This document shows, in pieces, positions 23,542 to 32,904 of a DNA stretch of 64,000 nucleotides. Within the stretch, counting starts at the first letter, position 1. Each line of letters begins with the position of its first letter. The notes under the pieces were generated by a model. The model ran no database searches. It saw only the letters and a list, made by a program, of their open reading frames with translations, and was not told where the DNA came from. This DNA is from Leclercia sp. AS011 (GTDB taxonomy: Bacteria; Pseudomonadota; Gammaproteobacteria; Enterobacterales; Enterobacteriaceae): positions 1,054,001 through 1,118,000 of the forward strand of contig NZ_JBBCMA010000001.1 of assembly GCF_037152535.1 (NCBI RefSeq), given 5' to 3'. A program made the position numbers and the translations under genes.

Positions 23542-23991
23542 ATGATGAAACAATTTATGCAGGTAGTGTGCGCCGCAGGGTTACTGGCCGGGTGTGCGTC
23601 CGGCGGCAGCGTGGGGATTGGCGGTGTCGGAATTGGCGGTGGCAGCAGCGGCGTGGGGGTCGGCCTCTCTTTTCCGGTAGGAGGCAGCACGTCGGCTGCG
23701 GAGAGCGGCCAGGCAGACTGCGACGGCGACGTATACCGCGTACAGCCGCGCTATCCCGAGCAGGCGGCGGCGCAGAACTACTCCGGCAGAGTCACGGTGT
23801 CCTTTAACGTCAAGCTGAATGGCCGTGCGGCGGACTACGAGGCGGCAGGGGATAAACCCTTCTTCGACGAGACGAAGCGGGCGGTGATGCGCAGCTGCTG
23901 GCCAGCCGGCGTCAGACAGAGTTGGGTGGTCAATTACCAGGGCGGCAAGACGGCGACCTGGGTGCAGAATGCCTTATCCGGCATGCCATAA
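23542..23991 (+). CDS. lipoprotein with TonB C-terminal-like domain
   Basis: A 149-residue lipoprotein. The signal MMKQFMQVVCAAGLLAGC has a lipobox LLAGC with Cys18. A striking glycine-rich stretch (about 20-50) follows, made of GIGGVGIGGG-like repeats. Then a domain with YPEQAAAQNYSGRVTVSFNV resembles the C-terminal domain of TonB/TolA-type proteins. GAGGA precedes ATG 23542; an ATG four codons earlier is less well placed. Such free TonB-C domains may bind outer-membrane or periplasmic partners; the role is unknown. It is monocistronic, between the terminators at 23471 and 24004. Confidence 0.78.
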   Translation: MMKQFMQVVCAAGLLAGCASGGSVGIGGVGIGGGSSGVGVGLSFPVGGSTSAAESGQADCDGDVYRVQPRYPEQAAAQNYSGRVTVSFNVKLNGRAADYEAAGDKPFFDETKRAVMRSCWPAGVRQSWVVNYQGGKTATWVQNALSGMP

Positions 23992-23992
23992 A

Positions 23993-24024
23993 GACAAAAA
24001 AAACCGGCCACACAGGGTGGCCGG
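23993..24024 (-). terminator. terminator of gcd
   Basis: CCGGCCAC (24004-24011) and GTGGCCGG (24017-24024) form an 8-bp stem. Read on the minus strand it is followed by a run of eight T, immediately after the gcd stop. It may also stop the lipoprotein transcript from the other side. Confidence 0.88.
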
Positions 24025-24032
24025 CTGGGTTA

Positions 24033-26411
24033 TTACTGCTTATCAGGCAAAGCGTACGCGATGATGTAATCCCCGCGATCCGGTGACTGACGTGCGCCAC
24101 CCGCATTGATGATGATGTACTGCTTCCCGGTTTTCGGTGACACGTAGGTCATCGGGCCGGACTGGCTGCCTACCGGCAGACGGTCTTTCCAGATCTCTTT
24201 CCCGTTGGCGGTATCGAACGCGCGCAGGTAGAAGTCCTGAGTCCCGGCGAAGAACAGCAGGCCGGACTGGGTGGAGAGCGACGCGCCCAGGGTCGGCATG
24301 CCGATCGGGATTGGCATATGCATGCGGATCCCCAGCGGGCCGGTATCTTCCACGGTGCCCACCGGCACCTGCCACACCAGTTTGCCGGACTTCAGATCCA
24401 CGGCTGACATGGTGCCGAACGGCGGTTTCTGGCACGGAATGCCCAGCGGCGACAGGAAACGCTCGCGCATGGCACCGAACGGGGTCCCGTCCATTGGCAC
24501 AATCCCCATCTCAATCCCGCTGGCGTTTTTAGCCACATTGGCGCGCGGCACCATGTAGTTCGCCAGCCCCAGACGCATATCGTTAACGAACATCAGGCTG
24601 TTGTTCGGGTCAACGGAGACGCTGCCCCAGTTCATCCCGCCCAGCGAGCCCGGGAACTGCAGGGAGCGATCCAGACCCGGCGGGGTAAAGACGCCCTGAT
24701 GACGCATCTCTTTAAACTGAATGCGGCACAGCAGCAGATCAACCGGCGTCGCGCCCCACATATCCGACTCTTTCAGGGTCTGGTTGCCAATCATCGGCAT
24801 ACCCACCGAGTACGGCTGGGTCGGCGAGTAACGCTCGCCCTCGACATTCCCGGCAGGCACCGGGCGCTCTTCCACTTTCGCGACCGGCTCGCCGGTTTCG
24901 CGGTTAAGCATAAAGATCATGCCCTGCTTGCTGGTCTGCACCAGCACCGGCGTGGTACCGCCTTTGTCATCCGGCAGATCGTACAGCAGCGGCTGGGAAG
25001 GCAGGTCGAAGTCCCACAGATCGTGGTGGGTGGTCTGGAAGTGCCAGCGTACCTGACCGGTAGCCGCATCCACCGCCACAATCGAGGAGCTGTATTTGTC
25101 GTCCAGTTCGGTACGTTCACCGGCCCAGAAGTCCGGGGTGGCGTTACCGGTCGGGAGGTAGATCAGGTTCAGCTTCGCGTCATAGGACATCGCTGACCAG
25201 ACGTTCGGCGTCCCGCGGGTGTAGATCTGGCCTTCCGGCGGCAGGCCGGTGAGGTTCGGGTTGCCCGGATCCCAGGCCCAGGCCAGTTTCCCGGTGCGCA
25301 CGTCATAGGCACGTACCACGCCCGGCGGTTCGCCGGTGGAGAAGTTATCCGCCACGCGGCCGCCTACCACTACCACGTTGCCCGCTACCAGTGGGGTGGA
25401 GGTCTGCTGATAGTAGCCCGGCTTCACTTCGCCCATGCCCACGCTCAGGTCAACCACACCGTGGTCGCCAAAGTCTTCGCACAGCTTGCCGTTGTCGGCG
25501 TTAAGCGCAATCAGACGAGCGTCGGTGGTCGGCAGGAACAGACGGCGCGCACAGGCGGCAGGCTGGGTCGCGGTTGGTGACGTTGTCACGCTGGTGGTGT
25601 CTTCGAAATAGCCCAGGCCACGGCAGCGCTGCCAGTTTGGCGCGGTGGCTTTCGAATCATAACGCCACTTCTCTTTCCCGGAGTCCACGTCCAGCGCCAG
25701 AACCTTGCTGTACGGAGTACAGACATACAGCGTGTCGCCAATCTGCAGCGGGGTGTTCTGGTCTTCCGCGCCGGAGCCGTTGCTCTGCGGGATGTCGCCG
25801 GTATGGGCAACCCAGGCCACTTTCAGATCGTTAACGTTCTGCTTGTTAATCTGGTCCAGCGCGGCAAAACGGTCGCCGTGGGTGGTGTTACCCCAGTGCT
25901 CCCAGTTCTTCTGCTGCTGACCTTCGGCCACCGGTTTAACCGGGACAGGTTCGTTAGCGGCAACCAGGGTTTGCGGCTTAAACATCCAGCCGAAACTCAC
26001 CAGCATCGCCACCGCAAGTACGGCAGCAATGCCGAACGCCGGGGCCTTATTGACCGGCTGACCCGCGCCACGCAGGAACGGCCAGACGAGGGCGGCGAGG
26101 AAGGCCAGTACCGCAAAGGTGAACAGGCGCGAGAACAGCGGCCAGAAATCCCAGCCCGCGTCGCTGACGGCCCAGATCGCAGAGGCGATAAAGGCCACCG
26201 CGTAGAGGATGATGCCGCTGGCGCGGTGACGCGCAATGAGGAATGCGGCGATCAGCATCACCACGCCCATGATCAGGAAGTACCAGCTTCCTCCTACGGT
26301 GGCGAGCTTAAAGCCCAGCCCACCGACGGCCAGCCCGATGAGCGTCATCAGACCAACCAGCAGCCACAGCAGGATCCGGGGGAACCCACGTAGCGAATTA
26401 CCAATAGCCAT
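24033..26411 (-). CDS. gcd: Gcd, membrane-bound PQQ-dependent glucose dehydrogenase
   Basis: A 792-residue quinoprotein (E. coli 796). The N-terminal 140 residues hold five membrane helices with a ubiquinone role. The rest is a periplasmic eight-bladed propeller with repeated GKxxW-type blades (SGKEKWRYD, TGKLAWAWDPG, TGQVRWHFQTTHHDLWDFD). It oxidises glucose to gluconolactone and passes electrons to ubiquinone. Motifs around PQQ such as GNTTHGDRFAALDQI and TTHHDLWD are intact. No pqq biosynthesis genes lie in the window, so PQQ must come from elsewhere in the genome or from outside. A T-tailed terminator follows; 280 bases upstream are non-coding and probably carry the promoter. Confidence 0.96.
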   Translation of the reverse strand: MAIGNSLRGFPRILLWLLVGLMTLIGLAVGGLGFKLATVGGSWYFLIMGVVMLIAAFLIARHRASGIILYAVAFIASAIWAVSDAGWDFWPLFSRLFTFAVLAFLAALVWPFLRGAGQPVNKAPAFGIAAVLAVAMLVSFGWMFKPQTLVAANEPVPVKPVAEGQQQKNWEHWGNTTHGDRFAALDQINKQNVNDLKVAWVAHTGDIPQSNGSGAEDQNTPLQIGDTLYVCTPYSKVLALDVDSGKEKWRYDSKATAPNWQRCRGLGYFEDTTSVTTSPTATQPAACARRLFLPTTDARLIALNADNGKLCEDFGDHGVVDLSVGMGEVKPGYYQQTSTPLVAGNVVVVGGRVADNFSTGEPPGVVRAYDVRTGKLAWAWDPGNPNLTGLPPEGQIYTRGTPNVWSAMSYDAKLNLIYLPTGNATPDFWAGERTELDDKYSSSIVAVDAATGQVRWHFQTTHHDLWDFDLPSQPLLYDLPDDKGGTTPVLVQTSKQGMIFMLNRETGEPVAKVEERPVPAGNVEGERYSPTQPYSVGMPMIGNQTLKESDMWGATPVDLLLCRIQFKEMRHQGVFTPPGLDRSLQFPGSLGGMNWGSVSVDPNNSLMFVNDMRLGLANYMVPRANVAKNASGIEMGIVPMDGTPFGAMRERFLSPLGIPCQKPPFGTMSAVDLKSGKLVWQVPVGTVEDTGPLGIRMHMPIPIGMPTLGASLSTQSGLLFFAGTQDFYLRAFDTANGKEIWKDRLPVGSQSGPMTYVSPKTGKQYIIINAGGARQSPDRGDYIIAYALPDKQ

Positions 26412-26691
26412 TTCTGTCTCCTGAAATAATCTTGTCTTCTCTGGACAGGCAGAATCCGGCCTGAACCAAATGGGTAACAGAAGATAAGATCCATGATGAA
26501 AAAGTCGGACATGACGCGGTTATTGCGTCAGAGAAATCACCGCTGCGTTATTTGAATGAACCATTTGGTGAATTCGGTGGGTATGATAAATCTGTTAAAT
26601 TGTTTAGCGCAATTGTTAATGAATGATTTCGCATTATTTGAGTAACGGAGACAAAAAGCCCGTCATCAAGACGGGCAGAGCGGAAGTGTGA

Positions 26692-27615
26692 TTAAACCGG
26701 CATGGATTTACGTATCGCGCTGAGCAGCGTCTGGGTGGCGGTGGAGAGCGGGGCTTCCACGCGGGTTAATACCCCAATGGGTTCGCCGGGGCTGGAGGTG
26801 GTCACCGGCAGCGCCACCAGCGTGCCCTGGCGCAGATCTTCTTTTACCGCACCGGAAGGAACAAACCAGACGTAGTCATAATCCACCGTCAGCTGGCGCG
26901 ACAGGGAGGCCGACAGGGTTTCGATGCAGCCCGACGGCAGCTTGCACCCCTGGGTTTGCAGCAGCGTTTCTGCGGTCTGGCGCGGAACGGTGCCTTTCGG
27001 GGAGACCACCACCGGCCACTCCATCACCCGGCTGAGGGTGACGGTATCATTGAGGATCGGATGGCGCGGGCGCACCACCAGCTTCAGGGATTCCAGGAAC
27101 AGCAGCTCATAGTTGAGGCCGCTCATCAGCTCCGGGTCCGACATGCGGCCGATCCCGATATCCAGCTCCCCGGACTTCAGCCCCGCCAGCAGCATGGTGT
27201 TATTCATGGTGGCAACCTGCAGCGTGATATTGCGCTGCTGCTTATGGAACTGGCCGATCACCGCAGGCAGAATGCCCAGCGCCGCGGTGGGGAGGGCACC
27301 AATACGCACCACATCGCCCGGCACGTCGTTGCGCTTCGTCAGTGACTGGCCTGCGGTGTTAAGCGCATCGAGGACTTTCACCGCGTGGGTCAGGAACTGC
27401 TCGCCCACCAGGGTGAGCTGTGCCCCCAGTCGTCCCCGGTCGAACAGGCGGGTACCGGTCAGTTGCTCCAGCTCGTTCAGCGTTTTTGAGAGCGCAGGCT
27501 GGCTCAGGTTGAGAGTTTCAGCCGCGCGCCCCAGCGTTCCCTGTTGAGCGACGGCCACAAAAGTGTGCAGATGGCGCAGACGAATGCGCTGACTAAACAA
27601 ACCATTTTTTTCCAT
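26692..27615 (-). CDS. ydcI: YdcI, LysR-family regulator
   Basis: A 307-residue LysR protein. The helix-turn-helix stretch RHLHTFVAVAQQGTLGRAAE, then TLNLSQPALSKTLNELEQLTG, is almost identical to E. coli YdcI, and the position next to divergent ydcJ is the same as in E. coli. YdcI has been linked to acid stress and pH homeostasis in enterics. The sequence also resembles PcaQ-type regulators, but no pca genes are near. The 274-base gap to ydcJ is AT-rich on the ydcI side and likely holds both promoters. Confidence 0.93.
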   Translation of the reverse strand: MEKNGLFSQRIRLRHLHTFVAVAQQGTLGRAAETLNLSQPALSKTLNELEQLTGTRLFDRGRLGAQLTLVGEQFLTHAVKVLDALNTAGQSLTKRNDVPGDVVRIGALPTAALGILPAVIGQFHKQQRNITLQVATMNNTMLLAGLKSGELDIGIGRMSDPELMSGLNYELLFLESLKLVVRPRHPILNDTVTLSRVMEWPVVVSPKGTVPRQTAETLLQTQGCKLPSGCIETLSASLSRQLTVDYDYVWFVPSGAVKEDLRQGTLVALPVTTSSPGEPIGVLTRVEAPLSTATQTLLSAIRKSMPV

Positions 27616-27889
27616 AGGCGATGTTAAAAACAGAGACAGAGAGGTGACAAGTAAAGTTGTTTAATTTTGATAACCTGCTAGCAAATTATTATTAACATTC
27701 AATCTAATTGAGTAACAAGCATTTTTTAGATCTGCCTGAAAAGCGCTGTGCAGGTGCCTGAATCCTTTCACGTCACGGCTTGTCATAAAATGAGCGCCTC
27801 TCCACCTGGATCACAATTCGTAAATTCTTCCAGACGGCCTCAATGGCCTTCTCTACACTCCAGGTAATATTCACTGGAGGCATTACATC

Positions 27890-29233
27890 ATGGCGAACAA
27901 CATCACGGCTGATGATATTCGGGAACACTTTTCACAGGCGATGTCGGCAATGTACCAGCAGGAAGTTCCGCAGTACGGGACGCTGCTGGAGCTGGTGGCG
28001 GATGTGAATCTGGCGGTACTGGAAAACAACCCGAAGCTGCATGAACAACTGGCCAACGCGGATGAACTGGCCCGCCTCAACCTCGAACGCCACGGCGCGA
28101 TCCGTGTCGGCACGGCCCTGGAGCTGTCGACCCTGCGACGGATGTTCGCCATTATGGGGATGTTCCCGGTCAGCTATTACGACCTCTCGCAGGCCGGGGT
28201 GCCGGTCCACTCCACCGCGTTTCGTCCGGTTGACGATGCCGCCCTGTGCCGCAATCCGTTTCGCATCTTCACCTCGCTGCTGCGCCTGGATCTGATTGAT
28301 AACCTCCCTCTGCGCGAGAAGGCGGCGGCGATCCTTGCTAAACGCAATATATTCACCCCCCGCTGTCTGGAACTGATTGACCTGCACGAAGCGGAAGGGG
28401 CATTCACCCCGGCGCAGGCCGAGGAGTTTGTTCAGGAGGCGCTGGAGACCTTCCGCTGGCATCGTCATGCCACGGTCGATCATGAGACCTACCAGGCGCT
28501 GCACAACGAACACCGGCTGATTGCCGACGTGGTCTGCTTCCCGGGCTGCCATATCAACCACCTCACGCCGCGCACCCTGGATATCGACCGGGTGCAGGCT
28601 CTGATGCCGGAGTACGGCATTGAGCCGAAGATGGTGATTGAGGGGCCGCCACGCCGGGAGATGCCGCTCCTGCTGCGTCAGACCAGCTTTAAGGCGCTGG
28701 AGGAGCCGGTCCTGTTTGCCGGTGAGGAGCGGGGCACTCACACCGCGCGCTTCGGGGAGATCGAACAGCGCGGGGTGGCCTTAACCCCAAAAGGGCGCGA
28801 ACTCTACGATCGCCTGCTTAACGAAGCCGGAACCGGCAAGGACAACCTGACTCACCAGCTGCATTTGCAGGAGGTGTTCCAGGCGTTTCCTGACAGCGAT
28901 ATCTTCCTGCGCCGTCAGGGTCTGGCATGGTTCCGCTACCGCCTGACCCCGGCCGGGGAGTCGCACCGTCACTCCTTTGGCCCCGGGGACGATCCGCAGC
29001 CGCTGATTGAGCGCGGCTGGGTGGTGGCGCAGCCCATCACCTATGAAGATTTCCTCCCGGTCAGCGCCGCCGGGATCTTCCAGTCGAACCTCGGCAACGA
29101 GACCCAGGCCCGCACCCACGGCAACGCCAGCCGGGATGCCTTTGAGGAAGCCCTGGGCTGTCCGGTGCTGGATGAGTTCACCCTTTATCGGGAGGCGGAA
29201 GAGCGCAGCAAGCGGCGTTGCGGTTTGCTCTGA
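27890..29233 (+). CDS. ydcJ: YdcJ/HglS family, 2-oxoadipate dioxygenase/decarboxylase-like protein
   Basis: A 447-residue DUF1338 protein with a vicinal-oxygen-chelate fold, the same length as E. coli YdcJ. In Pseudomonas the homologue HglS converts 2-oxoadipate to D-2-hydroxyglutarate with O2 and iron in lysine breakdown. Histidines in VPVHSTAFRP and CHINHLTPR and a late acidic residue (LGNETQAR) are the candidate metal ligands. Whether the enteric protein has the same substrate is not known. CTGGAGG precedes ATG. It is divergent from ydcI. Confidence 0.92.
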   Translation: MANNITADDIREHFSQAMSAMYQQEVPQYGTLLELVADVNLAVLENNPKLHEQLANADELARLNLERHGAIRVGTALELSTLRRMFAIMGMFPVSYYDLSQAGVPVHSTAFRPVDDAALCRNPFRIFTSLLRLDLIDNLPLREKAAAILAKRNIFTPRCLELIDLHEAEGAFTPAQAEEFVQEALETFRWHRHATVDHETYQALHNEHRLIADVVCFPGCHINHLTPRTLDIDRVQALMPEYGIEPKMVIEGPPRREMPLLLRQTSFKALEEPVLFAGEERGTHTARFGEIEQRGVALTPKGRELYDRLLNEAGTGKDNLTHQLHLQEVFQAFPDSDIFLRRQGLAWFRYRLTPAGESHRHSFGPGDDPQPLIERGWVVAQPITYEDFLPVSAAGIFQSNLGNETQARTHGNASRDAFEEALGCPVLDEFTLYREAEERSKRRCGLL

Positions 29234-29275
29234 AAACGGTACTCTGCGGGGATGGAACAGTCATTTAAGGTCAGT

Positions 29276-30784
29276 ATGGAAAACGCTTTATCCCCGATCA
29301 TTACCACGCGTCAGGGGGCGCTTTGTGGCATCACGGACGGCGATGTGCAGGTCTGGCGCGCCATTCCCTACGCCGCCCCGCCGGTGGGCCCGCTGCGCTG
29401 GCGTTCACCGCAGCCGGTTACAAGCTGGCAGGGCGTGCGTCAGGCCACCGCCTTTTCGCCGTCGAGCTGGCAGAGCAGCGAGTACTGCCAGCAGCTGGGC
29501 GGGGGCGATCCGGGGCGCTTCTCGGAGGATTGCCTCTACCTGAACCTCTGGTCGCCGGTTCAGCGCCCGGAACCTCTCCCGGTGATGGTCTGGCTGCACG
29601 GCGGCGGGTTTACTATCGGTGCAGGCGGCTTACCGCCCTATGACGGAAAAGCCCTGGCGCAGCGCGGGGCGATTATCGTCACGCTCAACTACCGGCTGGG
29701 CCATCTGGGCTTTTTCGCCCATCCGGCGCTGGCAGGGGAAGAGGATCGGGTGGTGCATAACTTTGCTCTGCTCGATCAGATCGCCGCTCTGGAGTGGGTG
29801 CGAGACAACATTGCGCAGGTTGGCGGCGACCCGAACAACATCACCCTGTTTGGTGAATCCGCCGGGGCACGCAGCGTGCTGTCACTGCTGGCCTCGCCGC
29901 TGGCAAAGGGGCTGTTTCATAAGGCGATTATCCAGAGCGGGTACACCCTGCCGGATACCCCCCGGGAGCAGGCGCTTAAAAAAGGCGAGGCGCTGGCGGC
30001 CCATTTTGGGCTGGAAGATGCCACCCCAGAGCAACTGCGGGCGATCCCGCCCGAGGCGTTCTGGCCACTGACGGCCCCGCTGAACGTGGCCCCCGCGCCC
30101 ATCGTCGGGGATTGCGTCCTGCCGGAGCCGATGCTGGAGGTCTTCTTTGCTGCCCGCCACCATCCGGTGCCGATCATGGTGGGCTCCAACAGCGATGAAG
30201 CCAGCGTGATGGCGGTGTTTGGTATCGATCTCGCGGGGCAGATCCACAAGCTGCGTCGGGAGCGACGCCTGGGGCTGGGGCTGATCAAGCTGCTCTATCC
30301 CGGCATCAAGGACGATGCCGAGTTAGGCCGCCAGGTGTGCCGGGATATGGCCTTCACCACCCTGGGGTTTGTGGTGATGCAGGCCCAGCGGCGGGTAGGG
30401 CAGCCGTGCTGGCGCTACTGGTTCGACTATGTGGCCGAAGCCGAGCATGCCACCTACGTCAACGGAGCCTGGCATGGCAACGAGGTGCCGTACGTGTTTG
30501 ATACGCTCACCCTGGCCGAGCCCGCCCGGCGCTACGTGAATGATAACGACCTGGCGTTTTCAGCCCAGGTGGCCGATTACTGGGTCAACTTCGCCCGCCA
30601 TGCCAGCCGGCAGTGCGACACGTTGCCTGGCCCGACGCGCTGGCCTGCCTGTCACCACGGGCGGGACGTACTGCTGCGCATTGGAGTGAATAAACATGCG
30701 GGATTTAAGCTTGAAAACCGCTTTATGCGCGCCCGCATGGCGCTGTTTAAACGGGTGATGAAGCACCACGTCAGTCTGGATTGA
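29276..30784 (+). CDS. type-B carboxylesterase / para-nitrobenzyl esterase-like
   Basis: About 502 residues, alpha/beta-hydrolase of the carboxylesterase family. The nucleophile elbow is FGESAGA. The acid is expected in SNSDEASVM and the histidine in GAWHGNEVPYVF. The oxyanion segment is WLHGGGFTIG. There is no signal peptide, so it is cytosolic. AAGGTCAGT before ATG 29276 favours this start; ATG 29252 is an alternative. It is not part of the E. coli ydcJ-opgD interval, so it belongs to an inserted block. Its 3' end overlaps the convergent LysR gene by 14 bases. Confidence 0.88.
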   Translation: MENALSPIITTRQGALCGITDGDVQVWRAIPYAAPPVGPLRWRSPQPVTSWQGVRQATAFSPSSWQSSEYCQQLGGGDPGRFSEDCLYLNLWSPVQRPEPLPVMVWLHGGGFTIGAGGLPPYDGKALAQRGAIIVTLNYRLGHLGFFAHPALAGEEDRVVHNFALLDQIAALEWVRDNIAQVGGDPNNITLFGESAGARSVLSLLASPLAKGLFHKAIIQSGYTLPDTPREQALKKGEALAAHFGLEDATPEQLRAIPPEAFWPLTAPLNVAPAPIVGDCVLPEPMLEVFFAARHHPVPIMVGSNSDEASVMAVFGIDLAGQIHKLRRERRLGLGLIKLLYPGIKDDAELGRQVCRDMAFTTLGFVVMQAQRRVGQPCWRYWFDYVAEAEHATYVNGAWHGNEVPYVFDTLTLAEPARRYVNDNDLAFSAQVADYWVNFARHASRQCDTLPGPTRWPACHHGRDVLLRIGVNKHAGFKLENRFMRARMALFKRVMKHHVSLD

Positions 30785-31628
30785 GCAGACACTCCCGAAA
30801 GGCGGCCAGCCCGGCCGCTTTGCCCCGCGACTCCCGCAGCACCAGCCGGTAGCTGGCGCCGGTTCTGACGCTGCTGGCGTAAGGCCGCACCAGCCGCCCG
30901 GCGCGGATATCCTCGGCCACCAGCGTCTCGTCGGCGATGGCCACGCCAAGCCCCTGAATGGCGGCGGTGATCGCCAGATCCATGGTGTCGAAGTGTTGAT
31001 TTTTGTGCATAACAGGCGGCTGCGCGGTCTGTTTCTCCAGCCACAGCGACCAGTCGGTCTTATCCCGGGTCGGGTGCAGGAAAGTCAGCGACTCCACCGC
31101 TGAGCCCTGGCGCAGGGGGCTGACCACCGGGGTTAACGCCTCCTCGAACAGCAGATCCCCGGCGCTGAGCTGGGTGCCAAACACGATGGCGGCATCATAG
31201 GATTCGGTTTTGAAATTGACGCTGTGTTCGTTGGTGGTGGTCAGGGCGATCTGCAGCTCGGGCTGTTCGCGCTCCACCTGCAGCAGCCGCGGCACCAGCC
31301 AGCGCATGGCGCAGGTGGGGACTTTAAGGCGCACCACGGTTTGCTGGGCGCGGGCCTGGTCGGCTACCGTCAGCAGGTGTTCATACGAGGCGCGCAGGTC
31401 CGGCAGCAGGGCGCTGCCCTGGGAGGAGAGGCGCAGCCCGCGAGCGTGACGCTCAAACAGCGGAAAGCCGAACCAGCTTTCGAGGGCGGCGATCTTGCGG
31501 CTCACTGCCCCCTGGGTCAGGCACAGCTCCTTGGCGGCATGGGTCAGATTCAGATGCCGCCCGGTGACGATAAAGGCCTCAACGGCGGTAAGGGGGAACG
31601 AACGTCGCGACACAGAACCTCCAGGCAT
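30771..31628 (-). CDS. LysR-family regulator, GcvA-like
   Basis: A 285-residue LysR protein of the GcvA/AmpR-like subgroup, which begins PLTAVEAFIVTGRHLNLTHA with the recognition helix LTQGAVSRKIAALE. It is divergent from the YbdL-like aminotransferase with a gap of about 95 bases, so it most likely controls the aminotransferase and binding-protein pair in response to an amino acid. The effector is unknown. Its stop lies inside the 3' end of the esterase gene. Confidence 0.86.
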   Translation of the reverse strand: MPGGSVSRRSFPLTAVEAFIVTGRHLNLTHAAKELCLTQGAVSRKIAALESWFGFPLFERHARGLRLSSQGSALLPDLRASYEHLLTVADQARAQQTVVRLKVPTCAMRWLVPRLLQVEREQPELQIALTTTNEHSVNFKTESYDAAIVFGTQLSAGDLLFEEALTPVVSPLRQGSAVESLTFLHPTRDKTDWSLWLEKQTAQPPVMHKNQHFDTMDLAITAAIQGLGVAIADETLVAEDIRAGRLVRPYASSVRTGASYRLVLRESRGKAAGLAAFRECLLNPD

Positions 31629-31723
31629 GATTTTTTGTCATGGCTATTATGACAACAATTCGATTGTCGCTACAACAGGCTTCGGGTTGAATAGTTATGC
31701 ACTCTCCACCAGAGGATTTTCCG

Positions 31724-32893
31724 ATGACGCTGCGTACCCCGATACAACCCCGTTCCAAACTGCCGGACGTTGGCACCACGATTTTTACCGTTATCGGCCA
31801 GCTTTCCGCTGAACACAATGCCATCAACCTTTCTCAGGGTGCGCCGAATTTCGAATGCGATCCGGCGCTGATTGCCGGCGTGCAGCGCGCCATGCAGGCG
31901 GGTCACAACCAGTACGCGTCCATGACCGGGCTGGCACCGCTGAAAGCGCGTATCGCCGATAAAATCGCCTCGCTGTATGGCACCCGGTATGATGCTGCCA
32001 GCGAAGTGCTGATCACCGCCAGCGCCAGCGAAGGGCTCTACTCGGCCATCAGCGGGCTGGTCCACCCCGGCGACGAGGTGATCTACTTTGAGCCCTCGTT
32101 CGACAGCTATGCGCCCATTGTGCGTTTGCAGGGCGCAACGCCGGTCGCCATCAAGCTGACGGTGCCGGATTTCGCGGTGAACTGGGATGAAGTGCGCGCC
32201 GCCATTAACTCGCGCACGCGGATGATCATCATCAACACGCCGCATAACCCGAGCGGGCAGGTCTTCTCTGCCGACGATCTGGAACAGCTGGCGGCCATCA
32301 CCCGCAACACCGATATCATTATTCTCTCTGACGAAGTGTACGAGCACGTGGTGTTTGACGACGTGCCGCATCACGGTATGGCGACCCATCCCGGGCTGGC
32401 GGAGCGCAGCGTGATCGTCTCGTCGTTCGGCAAAACCTATCACGTCACCGGCTGGCGCGTCGGCTACTGCGTGGCCCCGGCGGAGCTGATGGACGAGATC
32501 TGCAAGATCCATCAGTTTTTAATGTTTTCTGCCGATACTCCTATGCAGTACGCTTTTGCCGAGCACATGGCCGATCCGCAAACCTGGCTGTCGCTGGCGG
32601 CGTTTTATCAGCGCAAACGCGATCTGCTGGTCAACCTGATGGCCGATTCACCTTTCCGTCTGCTGCCGAGCGCAGGCTCGTTCTTCCTGCTGGCGGATTA
32701 CAGCCACTTCAGCGACGAGCGCGACAGCGAGATGGTGAAGCGGCTGATCGTTGACTACGGCGTTGCCACCATCCCGCTTTCGGCGTTTTATACCGACGGG
32801 ACAGATAACAAATTCATCCGTCTCTCTTTTGCGAAAGATGAGGCAACATTACGGGCAGGTGCGCAGGCCCTGTGTCGGGTAACACCACGCTAA
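31724..32893 (+). CDS. YbdL-like pyridoxal-phosphate aminotransferase (methionine/aromatic type)
   Basis: A 389-residue class I aminotransferase similar to E. coli YbdL, which prefers methionine, phenylalanine and histidine as donors. The PLP lysine is in SSFGKTYHVTGWRVGY. Other signatures are NLSQGAPNFECD, NQYASMTG, NTPHNPSG and SDEVYEH. The start ATG 31724 follows GAGG with 8-base spacing; an upstream ATG at 31697 lacks a ribosome site. It is followed 11 bases later by an amino-acid binding protein, an unusual pairing that suggests uptake and use of the same amino acid. Confidence 0.88.
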   Translation: MTLRTPIQPRSKLPDVGTTIFTVIGQLSAEHNAINLSQGAPNFECDPALIAGVQRAMQAGHNQYASMTGLAPLKARIADKIASLYGTRYDAASEVLITASASEGLYSAISGLVHPGDEVIYFEPSFDSYAPIVRLQGATPVAIKLTVPDFAVNWDEVRAAINSRTRMIIINTPHNPSGQVFSADDLEQLAAITRNTDIIILSDEVYEHVVFDDVPHHGMATHPGLAERSVIVSSFGKTYHVTGWRVGYCVAPAELMDEICKIHQFLMFSADTPMQYAFAEHMADPQTWLSLAAFYQRKRDLLVNLMADSPFRLLPSAGSFFLLADYSHFSDERDSEMVKRLIVDYGVATIPLSAFYTDGTDNKFIRLSFAKDEATLRAGAQALCRVTPR

Positions 32894-32904
32894 GGAGTTC
32901 AGTC

